The translations under genes were made by a program, and so were the position numbers. Shown one piece after another: positions 1 to 7,096 of a stretch of 7,096 bases of DNA (its first letter is position 1; every line of letters begins with the position of its first letter). The notes beneath the pieces are model-generated. The model made no database searches and had not been told where the DNA came from. It saw only the letters and a program-made list of their open reading frames with translations. Source of the stretch: Chitinophagaceae bacterium (lineage in GTDB: Bacteria > Bacteroidota > Bacteroidia > Chitinophagales > Chitinophagaceae); NCBI GenBank assembly GCA_025362915.1, contig JANYEU010000083.1, forward strand, positions 1 through 7,096, written 5' to 3'.

Positions 1-28
1 CTGCCTTCTGAATAATTTTCTTCTCCAT
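1..28 (-). CDS. N-terminal 9 codons of a leftward gene, possibly IS3 orfA
   Basis: An ATG at 28-26 on the minus strand opens a frame reading MEKKIIQKA before the window ends. An AAAAGGTG stretch lies a few bases upstream and could serve as a ribosome binding site. Nine residues do not identify a family. The short lysine-rich start and its place just inside a probable IS3-type end suggest the first transposase frame (orfA). A TetR-type regulator can begin similarly and is the main alternative. This is a true partial gene only if the frame stays open to the left. Confidence 0.4.
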
Positions 29-78
29 TTTTACACCTTTTTAATTTTTAAAGTGTAAACCTATTTTAGGACAAGTCA
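1..78 (-). mobile_element. Probable end of an IS3-family insertion sequence (partial)
   Basis: Read on the minus strand from base 78, the sequence begins TGACTTGTCCTAAAATAGG and continues GTTTACAC. This resembles the terminal inverted repeats of IS3-family elements, which begin with TG and often carry an AATAG...ACAC stretch at this distance. A reading frame opens 50 bases inside this end, which fits the usual place of orfA in such elements. The other end, the target duplication and the transposase body lie outside the window, so the call rests on resemblance of one end to remembered family patterns. The alternative is an ordinary promoter region of a divergent gene. Confidence 0.45.
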
Positions 79-301
79 AAATGACGTTCACTAGTTCGAA
101 ATATGTTTATTACCAAATAGCGGATAGTTATTAAATGAGCATAGTAAATATGGCTCGATTTTATATATTGAACCACAAAGGGAGGGTTTTTGGAGGATAA
201 AACCGTGAATTATATAAAAGAATCAATGAATTGTGTAACACCGAGCCCTCGTTAGCCCCGACCTTTACCATAAAAGTAAAAGTTACTACAACAAACAACA
301 A
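79..301 (+). other. Leader region upstream of tamB, no confident gene
   Basis: This 223-base stretch holds no convincing gene. An inverted repeat GGTTTT/AAAACC (185-190 and 199-204) has TGGAGGAT in its loop. Directly after it a 16-codon frame runs from GTG 205 to TAG 255 (VNYIKESMNCVTPSPR) with GGAGG about 8 bases upstream; it may be a chance frame. A TATGTTTA at 102-109 resembles the Bacteroidota -7 element TAnnTTTG in 7 of 8 positions, but I see no matching -33 TTG at the right spacing, so I call no promoter. The last 30 bases are A/C-rich, as often seen before Bacteroidota start codons. Confidence 0.4.
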
Positions 302-3300
302 ATGGAACAAACAATACCCCGAAAATACAAATGGTTTCGCGTTGTTTTTATGGTGCTTGAAGGATTTATAACCATCATTCTCGCCGCAGTCATCTGGCTT
401 CAAACAAGTTCTGGTAAGAATTTTGTACGCGCAAAGGCAGTCAGCTATCTTCAAGGAAAGGTAGGCGGGCAGATAACCATCGGTACACTGGATTATAGCA
501 TCCCCAATTGGATTGAACTGGATAATGTGCAAATCATTAATCCACAAAAGGATACCTTAATTACCGGACAAATGCTTTATGTAAACCTCAGCATCTTTAA
601 ACTGATTGGAGGAAACATAGACATAAAGGAAATTCACCTCAAGCATATCAACCTTAATATTGACCGAAAACCGAACAATCTCTCCTTCAATTTTCAATAT
701 ATAATAGATGCTTTTGCCAGTAAGAAGGTGGATACAACCCAAAAGAAACCTACACAATTTACGTTGGGTAAAGTGGTGCTGGACACCGTGAGCGTTGGTT
801 TTAATGATGGGTTTAAACAATTGTTTTTTAATACCACTATCGGGCAGTTTAGTAGCCGCATACAATCGATGGATCTGGGTAAGATGAATTTTAGCATCAC
901 TGATTTCATCCTACACAACAGTTCATTTGTATTTACAGATAAAAGTACCAAAGATGCCAAATCGGTAAAGGCATCTGTGAAGGCATCAGCATCCGAAAAT
1001 GCCTCGCCTTTTAACCTTACACTACAAAATACGGATATTAGGAAACTGACAGTGCAATATAAGAATGAATCGAGCAAACTGAATTATGCCAATGTGATAG
1101 ATACCTTGCAACTACAGGATGCTAAGGTGCATTTATTGGAACAATACTTTTCTGCGAAGTCGTTTACGCTTAATAATTCCAGTTTTACCATGGCTACCAA
1201 CGATCCTGAAACCAATGTGAAAGATACGGTGGCCAAAGTGGTAAATGTTGCCATCAAGCAAGGCTGGAATGTAGAAGTAGGGCGTATTAATTTGAATCAT
1301 AACACTGCGTCTATTGATAATAATGCATTTGACACTACCAAGGAAGGGTTGGATTATAATCACCTTAAATTGAATAATCTTTCCTTGCAAACAAGTGCCA
1401 TTCATTATCATAATGATACCATACAAGGCAATATATTGAGTGGTACGGCATTGGCAAATAATTTTTTGATTAAGAATGTAAAGGGAAATATTGTACTGGA
1501 TAATAAGGTGGGGATAGCAAAAGGGTTTCAATTGGCTACCCAAAATTCATCCATTGATGCGGAGGGAAGTATTGTTTTTAATAGGACAAACCCATCCAAA
1601 ATGCTTAGTGAGGCAAGTAAGGTAAATATCAATATCAAGAAATCTTATCTGGGCTATAATGATTTCCTTTTCTTTTTTCCTTCGTATAAAAGAAACCCGC
1701 CTTTGGCTTTAAAACCTAACCAGAAGGTATTGATAAATGGAAAGGCAGGTGGCACGTTAAGAGAAATGGGTATTGCAGGGTTTAGCATAGAAACGGATGA
1801 CAAGAAGTTTCAACTGGATGCAAAAGGAAAACTGAGAAATGTGCTAGATACCAAGCAGTTGAAGTACGATATAGTGGTGAATAAACTTTACGTGGATAAG
1901 ACCATGCTTTCGCAAAACATGCTGAATCAGCTATCGCAAAAGAAGATAAACCTACCTGCAAATATGTTGGTTAATGGAAGATTGGAAGGTGGTTTATCAG
2001 CCGTAAAAACTTCATTAAAGGTAAATTCATCTTATGGATTGGCTAATATAAATGCAACAGCAAGCAACTTCAAGGATATGAAGAAGCTACAATACGATGT
2101 GGACCTTACAGCCAACAATCTTCAAACCGGCAAATGGATTTATCAGGATAGTATATTGGGCATGCTTAATGGGAATATTAAAATAAAAGGCAGCGGAATT
2201 GATTATAAAAAAGACAATATACAAACCTCCACCAGTATAAAAAGCTTTGGCATAAAAGGATATACCTACACCAACGTGAACCTGAATGCCAGCCTAAACA
2301 AGGGCGCATTTACTGCAAAAGGAAATATCAAGGATAGCAATATAGTTGCAGCCATTGATTTGCAAGGCACTTTGAATAATCAATATCCTACAGTGAAGGG
2401 ATCAGTTATTATTGATCAATCTAATCTTGCAAAACTAAGGTTGACAAAGGACAGCATTCTATTGGGCAGTACTATTTTATTGGATGTAAAGAGTTTGGAT
2501 CCTAAAACACTCGCTGCCATTATTAAAATGGACAGCAGCACAATAATATATAATGGCCAACGATTGTATGCAGATAGCATTTCTGTAAAGGCAAATGTAG
2601 AAAACGATACCACAAAGGTTTTTGTGGCAGCCCCATTTGCACAAGCGAGTTTGATAGGCAAGTATAACTATATGCAATTGCCTACAACCCTTGATGCATT
2701 CATTCAACACAACTATCTGAAGCCCGCAGTAGATACGTTTAAAATGACTACGGAACAAGCGGTATTGTCTGCCAGCGTCATGCAGGATTCTATTATTTCT
2801 ATATTGATACCAGCACTGATAATGGATAAACCTGCTGTAATACGTGCCTCATTCGATAACTCAAGGCACGATACTACACTTGCCATCAATACCAATATAC
2901 TTTCTGTTTTTTATAATTCAACTGAAATGAGTAACCTATCCCTTCATGCTAATGGAGCAGATAGTGCATTGCATTTTGTAGTGGCTACTGATTATGTTGT
3001 AGCCGGTGGAAAGCGGTTTTATAAGGCAGGAATAAAAGGGAATCTGGATGACAATAGGATAGATGTTATAGCCAGCACTGATGATGCGTATAAGAAACAG
3101 TTTTATGCTTTGGGGGCAGTGATAGAACTTTTGAAAGAAGAAACCAAAGTGCATCTGTCTGATAGTCTTTTATTGAACTATGGCAAATGGAACGTGGCTA
3201 AAGACAATTTCATTGAGATAAAAAAGGATGGTTATGTGATACACGATTTTGCAATGACCAAAGACAATCAATCTGTAGTGATAAATACCAAGGCTGGTGA

Positions 3301-5338
3301 TACCGCTGTATCTCCAATTGTGATGAAGATAGATAACTTTAGGTTGAGCGAGTTGCTTTCAATTGCCAATCAGGATAGTACCATGGCAGGCGGTATCTTG
3401 GATGCCAACGCTACCATTGCCCAGCCAATTGCTGGTTTACCTGCCGTGGAAGGTACGATTGGTGTACAATCACTTACTTATCAAAGGGTAGCAATAGGAG
3501 ATTTGTCTTTGAAGACTGCAATAGGCGCAGATAAGATTATTGGCGTTAAGGGTAGTGTGAGTGGTGCGAATGTTCTAAGCATTGATGGGGGGTATAATGC
3601 AAATAATAATGAGTTTAGTATCAGTACAGAAATACAAAGGTTGAATCTTACAACTATTGAGGCCTTTTCGCAAGGACAATTAAAAAGAACAGGTGGTAGT
3701 TTACATGGAGATGTATTTATGAATGGGAATATTTACGACCCACGCTGGAAAGGAGAATTGGTGTTTGATACTGCCCAGCTTGCCACTGCAATGTTTGGTT
3801 CGTTATATAAGATCAATGGTCAAAAGATTGACTTTGAATACCCAAACATTGGCTTATATGACTTTATCATAACCGATACCCTGAATAATAAACTGGTTAT
3901 TGATGGCACCATAAAACACCAACCAGATGAAGACTTTGGACTGAACATGAATGTAAATGCCGATAACTTTATTGCCATCAACCAACCAAGAATACCCAAT
4001 GCAATGATATACGGGGTAGGAATTGTAGATGCTTCATTATTGATTGCAGGAACATCCACCACACCGGATGTATCTGGAAATATAACAGTGGATAATAAAA
4101 GTGACGTTCACTATGTAATGCCTACAAAGAATAACTATAAGGATGATTTGAAGCAGGTGGTAAAGTTTATCAAGATAGATACCATACCATCTTTTCATAA
4201 TACCAATTCCATTTATACCAGTGCCAAAGACACTGCCATGATTATAAAGTATAATGGCGTTACTTATAATTTAAACCTTGAAGTAAAAGATGATGCGCAG
4301 ATTACCGTATTGATGGATGAATCTACGGGTGATGAATTGACCATTAAAGGTAAGGCACAGCTAAATGCGGGCATGGATGAGAATGGCATATTGGGTATGT
4401 CTGGTGTTTATCAATTGAAAACAGGTACCTATAACCTATCTTATCAGGTTATAAAAAAGCGCTTTGACCTTGTTGATGGCAGCACCATCACCTTTAGTGG
4501 TAACCCAATGGAGGCTCAAATGGATATTACGGCACAATATGAGATTGAGACATCACCTGCCGAGCTATTGGGTAATGAAATAGCGGCTGGAAGTGGAGAA
4601 CTTGGCTCAGGATATAGCCAGAAGATACCTTTTGAAGTAATCCTAAAAATTACAGGTACTGTAAATAAACCCGTTATAAGTTTTGACATTAAAGTGAGAG
4701 ATAATGCAGATGGCGTAAATACAACATTGGGCATGAGCATAGAAAACAAGTTGGTGCAGTATCGTGCAGATGCTTCTGAAATGAACAAACAGGTATTTGC
4801 CTTATTGATATTGGGCAGGTTTATAGGTGATAGAAGTAGCGATTTCTTTGCCGCGGGCGGTTCAAGTACAAGTACCAACCAGATAGCAAAGGAAAGTGTG
4901 AGCAAATTCTTGGCAGAAGCAGTAAATAATATTGCTGCCGACCTGATAAAAGGTGTTGATGTAAACTTGGATTTGAAAAACTATGAAGCCGATGCCACCA
5001 CAAATACAGCGGCACGTACTGATTTGAATGTTGCCTTATCCAAGCAATTGTTGAATGATCGGCTTACGGTTACAGTAGGTAAGAGTTTTACGGTAGATGG
5101 TTCAGACCCAGTTGCCAAGACACAGACAAATAGTAATGTAGATTTTCTGCCAGACCTGAGCACCACCTACAAGCTATCCAAAGATGGCAAATACGCTATA
5201 AGAGCCTATCGAAAAAATCAGTATGATGCAATAATGGATGGCTATTTTATAGAAACAGGCGTTGCTTTTTCACTTACCATGAACTATGAAAAGTTTATTG
5301 AGGTATTACAAAAAGGAAAGACAAAACCAAAGAAATGA
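302..5338 (+). CDS. tamB: TamB-like translocation and assembly module protein (DUF490 C-terminus)
   Basis: Seen: 1678 residues, within the range expected for Bacteroidota TamB proteins. A short basic N-terminus (RKYKWFR) is followed by one membrane segment at about residues 14-33, with an unusual Glu at 20, then LQTSSGKNFVRAKAVSYL, the motif usual after the TamB anchor. Residues about 40-1250 alternate short beta strands rich in N, D, I and V, as expected for the elongated beta-taco fold. The C-terminal DUF490 region (about 1160-1650) carries FDLVDGSTITFSGNP (1388-1402), TSPAELLG (from 1417) and KQVFALLILGRFI (1496-1508). Known of the family: TamB is anchored in the inner membrane, spans the periplasm and works with an Omp85 partner in outer-membrane protein assembly and probably lipid transport. 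The start is well fixed: an in-frame TAA lies at 236-238 and no ATG, GTG or TTG codon occurs between it and 302. No Shine-Dalgarno is seen. Its TGA overlaps the ATG of tamL, suggesting one operon. Confidence 0.93.
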   Translation: MEQTIPRKYKWFRVVFMVLEGFITIILAAVIWLQTSSGKNFVRAKAVSYLQGKVGGQITIGTLDYSIPNWIELDNVQIINPQKDTLITGQMLYVNLSIFKLIGGNIDIKEIHLKHINLNIDRKPNNLSFNFQYIIDAFASKKVDTTQKKPTQFTLGKVVLDTVSVGFNDGFKQLFFNTTIGQFSSRIQSMDLGKMNFSITDFILHNSSFVFTDKSTKDAKSVKASVKASASENASPFNLTLQNTDIRKLTVQYKNESSKLNYANVIDTLQLQDAKVHLLEQYFSAKSFTLNNSSFTMATNDPETNVKDTVAKVVNVAIKQGWNVEVGRINLNHNTASIDNNAFDTTKEGLDYNHLKLNNLSLQTSAIHYHNDTIQGNILSGTALANNFLIKNVKGNIVLDNKVGIAKGFQLATQNSSIDAEGSIVFNRTNPSKMLSEASKVNINIKKSYLGYNDFLFFFPSYKRNPPLALKPNQKVLINGKAGGTLREMGIAGFSIETDDKKFQLDAKGKLRNVLDTKQLKYDIVVNKLYVDKTMLSQNMLNQLSQKKINLPANMLVNGRLEGGLSAVKTSLKVNSSYGLANINATASNFKDMKKLQYDVDLTANNLQTGKWIYQDSILGMLNGNIKIKGSGIDYKKDNIQTSTSIKSFGIKGYTYTNVNLNASLNKGAFTAKGNIKDSNIVAAIDLQGTLNNQYPTVKGSVIIDQSNLAKLRLTKDSILLGSTILLDVKSLDPKTLAAIIKMDSSTIIYNGQRLYADSISVKANVENDTTKVFVAAPFAQASLIGKYNYMQLPTTLDAFIQHNYLKPAVDTFKMTTEQAVLSASVMQDSIISILIPALIMDKPAVIRASFDNSRHDTTLAINTNILSVFYNSTEMSNLSLHANGADSALHFVVATDYVVAGGKRFYKAGIKGNLDDNRIDVIASTDDAYKKQFYALGAVIELLKEETKVHLSDSLLLNYGKWNVAKDNFIEIKKDGYVIHDFAMTKDNQSVVINTKAGDTAVSPIVMKIDNFRLSELLSIANQDSTMAGGILDANATIAQPIAGLPAVEGTIGVQSLTYQRVAIGDLSLKTAIGADKIIGVKGSVSGANVLSIDGGYNANNNEFSISTEIQRLNLTTIEAFSQGQLKRTGGSLHGDVFMNGNIYDPRWKGELVFDTAQLATAMFGSLYKINGQKIDFEYPNIGLYDFIITDTLNNKLVIDGTIKHQPDEDFGLNMNVNADNFIAINQPRIPNAMIYGVGIVDASLLIAGTSTTPDVSGNITVDNKSDVHYVMPTKNNYKDDLKQVVKFIKIDTIPSFHNTNSIYTSAKDTAMIIKYNGVTYNLNLEVKDDAQITVLMDESTGDELTIKGKAQLNAGMDENGILGMSGVYQLKTGTYNLSYQVIKKRFDLVDGSTITFSGNPMEAQMDITAQYEIETSPAELLGNEIAAGSGELGSGYSQKIPFEVILKITGTVNKPVISFDIKVRDNADGVNTTLGMSIENKLVQYRADASEMNKQVFALLILGRFIGDRSSDFFAAGGSSTSTNQIAKESVSKFLAEAVNNIAADLIKGVDVNLDLKNYEADATTNTAARTDLNVALSKQLLNDRLTVTVGKSFTVDGSDPVAKTQTNSNVDFLPDLSTTYKLSKDGKYAIRAYRKNQYDAIMDGYFIETGVAFSLTMNYEKFIEVLQKGKTKPKK

Positions 5339-7096
5339 AACAGATAATACTCAAGTGTACACAAGTTTTTTGTTTCGTGGCGACACGAAACATAGCGACT
5401 GCCAAGGTTCGTGTCTCCATGAACCTTGGTAAAGTAATACTCTACATATTTCTCATAACAATCATTGTATCTGCATGCAGTGTACGCAAGAGGATACCAC
5501 AGGGAGAAACCTTGTATAACGGCGTTAAGGTTAGCGTTATAAAAAGTAGTGGCTTTAAGGTAAGTGCCAAAAGCATACGCAAACAAATGGAAAAGATAAG
5601 TATCCCTAAAAAGAACAGTATGGTGCTGGGATGGCCTTACAAGGTATGGGCAGGATATCTTATTGGTGACACAAAGAAACAAAAGGGATTCAAGCATTGG
5701 TTGAGAGAGAAGTTTGCGGAGTATCCTGTTTTGGGCAGGATAGTAAATACCAAACTAAATGTGGATAATATGAAAGGATACCTTGAAAACGAAGGATACT
5801 ATCGTAGCAAGGCATCTGGTGATACAGTGGTTAATGGCTATAAACTCACGGCAAGGTATAAGGTTACTGTGGCACATCCTTACACAATAAAAGCAGTAAA
5901 CTGGAAGCTGGATAGTACCAAGCTATTAACTAAAATACTGGACGGATTGCCAAATAAATCACTATTGATATCTGGTGAAAGGATAACACTTGACAAGATA
6001 AAGGCAGAACGCAGCCGTGTAGATTTACAATTGAAGAATCAGGGGTATTATTATTTTAATCCCGATTATTTGATTGCCTACGTAGATACGTCTTTAAAGG
6101 ATTACAAGGCGAATATCTATATGAGCCTAAAACCGGGTACGCCACAAAAGGTAAAACGTACTTATGTAATGAATAACATTATTGTATTTCCTAACTATAC
6201 CTTATTAAAACCGGCACCTGATACTTCTTTGGCTAATTTAGACAAGATAGACGGGATTCTTATCCGTGATACCGTACATAAGTTTAAGCCGTTTGTATTT
6301 ACCAAGGCCATTACCTATCGCCCCGGAAGTATTTACTCCCTTACAGAACAGAATAAGACACTGAACCGTTTTATTAATCTGGGTGCATTTAAGTTTGTGA
6401 AGAACAGGTTTGAAGCTGCAACGTTTAGTGATACACTTAACAGCCTAAACGCCTATTATTATCTCACGCCGCAAAAGAAGAAAACGATACAGGCACAGAC
6501 AGGCAGTTTTGCCAAATCGAATGCATATATAGGTGGACAGTTTAATGTAAACTGGCTTAACAGGAATGTATTCAGTGGTGCAGAATCATTCAATGTAAAA
6601 AATTATTTCGCTTACGAAACCATACCTGGTGATTCTACACAGGGCAACTCTAACTTCACGGTGGGTGCTGAAATGGGATTGGTTATCCCTCGTTTTTATA
6701 CGCCATTCAACATAAGGGAGAGCAACCTTTTTCCGCCACATACACGGTTTACATTAGGTTACGAATGGTTTAGACGTCAACAGTTATACACCAAAAACTT
6801 CTATCGCTTTCAGTATGAGGTAAACTGGAAAACAAAAATAAATGTGGAGCATACCATTTCGCCCATCAGTATCACCTATACAAAGACTTCTGCCTTTTCG
6901 CCTCAATACAAAGCACAGATAGGTACCGATGAAGTGTTGCGGTTAAGCAATCTCCCTGAAGTTGTGAGTGGTTCATTTTATAATTTAACCACGTCTTCCA
7001 CCTTTCCAAATGGCACCAATGTTTTTTATCTGAATGCCAATGCCGAAGCGGCAGGAAATATACTTGGGGTTCTTACAAACGCTAAAACCGCCTATT
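5335..7096 (+). CDS. tamL: TamL-type lipoprotein, BamA/TamA (Omp85) family, 3' end missing
   Basis: The frame is open for 587 codons to the window edge; family members are usually about 750-850 residues, so much of the barrel is missing. Counting from ATG 5335, a hydrophobic stretch ILYIFLITIIVSAC ends in a lipobox with Cys48, predicting lipid attachment, the mark of Bacteroidota TamL. Then come KRIPQGETLYNGVKV, LGWPYKVW (98-105) and WLREKFAEYPVL, POTRA-type folds including LKNQGYYYFN (233-242), then RPGSIYS (329-335), NLGAFKFV (348-355) and YYYLTP (374-379). Barrel strands begin near 385 (GGQFNVNWLNRNVFSGAE). The protein should sit in the outer membrane as partner of TamB. The start is uncertain. 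ATG 5335 overlaps the tamB stop (ATGA), and MKQIILK looks like a signal-peptide start. ATG 5419 gives a compact 20-residue signal ending at the same Cys but lies inside a strong hairpin. I prefer 5335 slightly; 28 codons separate the two. Confidence 0.9.
   Translation, partial: MKQIILKCTQVFCFVATRNIATAKVRVSMNLGKVILYIFLITIIVSACSVRKRIPQGETLYNGVKVSVIKSSGFKVSAKSIRKQMEKISIPKKNSMVLGWPYKVWAGYLIGDTKKQKGFKHWLREKFAEYPVLGRIVNTKLNVDNMKGYLENEGYYRSKASGDTVVNGYKLTARYKVTVAHPYTIKAVNWKLDSTKLLTKILDGLPNKSLLISGERITLDKIKAERSRVDLQLKNQGYYYFNPDYLIAYVDTSLKDYKANIYMSLKPGTPQKVKRTYVMNNIIVFPNYTLLKPAPDTSLANLDKIDGILIRDTVHKFKPFVFTKAITYRPGSIYSLTEQNKTLNRFINLGAFKFVKNRFEAATFSDTLNSLNAYYYLTPQKKKTIQAQTGSFAKSNAYIGGQFNVNWLNRNVFSGAESFNVKNYFAYETIPGDSTQGNSNFTVGAEMGLVIPRFYTPFNIRESNLFPPHTRFTLGYEWFRRQQLYTKNFYRFQYEVNWKTKINVEHTISPISITYTKTSAFSPQYKAQIGTDEVLRLSNLPEVVSGSFYNLTTSSTFPNGTNVFYLNANAEAAGNILGVLTNAKTAY
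5371..5392 (+). repeat. REP-like hairpin 1 (perfect 9-bp stem, GCGA loop)
   Basis: TGTTTCGTG (5371-5379) pairs perfectly with CACGAAACA (5384-5392) around the tetraloop GCGA, a GNRA loop on the plus strand. Its core TTCGTGGCGACACGAA matches the minus strand of the second hairpin in 14 of 16 bases. It is not a terminator: the T-run lies before the stem, and no T-run follows on either strand. It lies in the first codons of the tamL frame, 33 bases after the tamB stop. Confidence 0.75.
5402..5429 (-). repeat. REP-like hairpin 2 (12-bp stem, inverted copy of hairpin 1 core)
   Basis: Bases 5402-5413 pair with 5418-5429: CCAAGGTTC with GAACCTTGG, then one G-U pair (5411/5420) and two more pairs, around the loop TCTC. 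The stem can grow by two pairs (G-U 5401/5430 and T-A 5400/5431). On the minus strand the loop reads GAGA, a GNRA tetraloop, and the core is TTCATGGAGACACGAA, so it is an inverted relative of hairpin 1 just 9 bases away. The ATG at 5419-5421 and an upstream AAGG (5404-5407) both sit in the stem, so the RNA hairpin would hide that start. Confidence 0.75.

Larger units (their letters stand above)
5371..5429. repeat. REPIN/BIME-like doublet of two inverted REPs
   Basis: The two hairpins above form a 59-base unit: two related palindromes in opposite orientation with a 9-base spacer (TAGCGACTG). This is the layout of REP doublets, which are spread in bacterial genomes by RAYT (TnpA_REP) transposases acting in trans. 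Such units normally lie between genes; this one lies between the tamB stop and the tamL signal peptide, within the open tamL frame. That it is a dispersed family is inference from structure only, because no second copy exists in this window. Confidence 0.55.

Noticed and set aside
82..93. TGACGTTCACTA repeated at 4102-4113, as a possible shared operator
   Set aside because: One repeated 12-mer is expected by chance in about 7 kb (roughly one to two pairs), and the second copy lies inside the tamB coding region.
102..109. TATGTTTA as a Bacteroidota -7 promoter element for tamB
   Set aside because: The last base differs from TAnnTTTG and no TTG or TTTG lies at the expected upstream spacing.
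152..247. Distant inverted repeat GGCTCG (152-157) and CGAGCC (242-247) as a riboswitch closing stem
   Set aside because: Six bases at 84-base separation is weak, and no conserved riboswitch core can be recognised between the arms.
4516..4905. A 129-codon minus-strand open frame opposite tamB, and similar ones at 1133-1543, 694-1077 and 161-547
   Set aside because: They lie opposite a strongly supported coding frame, show no recognisable domain or conserved motif, and have no ribosome binding site or operon context; they are shadows of tamB codon usage.
5371..5429. Rho-independent terminator between tamB and tamL
   Set aside because: Stem stability is sufficient, but neither hairpin is followed by a T-run on either strand, and the two genes overlap as an operon.
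5284..5697. A 137-codon minus-strand open frame across the tamB-tamL junction
   Set aside because: It is antisense to both real genes and its translation is a composition-driven mix rich in F, Y, C and H without any family pattern.

Overview
The window is AT-rich DNA from a member of the Bacteroidota. This rests on three things: the very long TamB-like protein followed directly by a lipoprotein version of an Omp85 protein (TamL, the Bacteroidota form of TamA), the A-rich leader without a Shine-Dalgarno sequence in front of the large gene, and the protein style (many N, K, D and T residues). I cannot place it below phylum level with confidence.

Layout. Bases 1-78 look like one end of an insertion sequence of the IS3 family, running leftward out of the window, with the first nine codons of a minus-strand reading frame (1-28). 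Bases 79-301 are a leader region with no confident gene. Bases 302-5338 encode a 1678-residue TamB-like inner-membrane-anchored periplasmic bridge protein. Its stop codon overlaps an ATG at 5335 that opens a second frame, which continues past the right edge (5335-7096). That frame encodes the N-terminal lipobox, POTRA-type region and first part of the barrel of a TamL-type outer-membrane protein.

Together the two genes form an inner-membrane to outer-membrane translocation and assembly pair: TamB spans the periplasm, and TamL sits in the outer membrane as its Omp85 partner. The overlap of stop and start codons suggests one transcript and possibly coupled translation.

The most unusual part is the gene junction. 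Bases 5371-5429 hold two strong hairpins that share a 16-base core (14 of 16 identical) in inverted orientation, each showing a GNRA-type tetraloop on one strand. This looks like a REP doublet (REPIN/BIME) lying inside the 5' end of tamL, in frame and without stop codons. It lengthens the region before the signal peptide and hides a second possible start codon (5419) in a stem. I see no CRISPR array, tRNA, rRNA or new multi-gene system.
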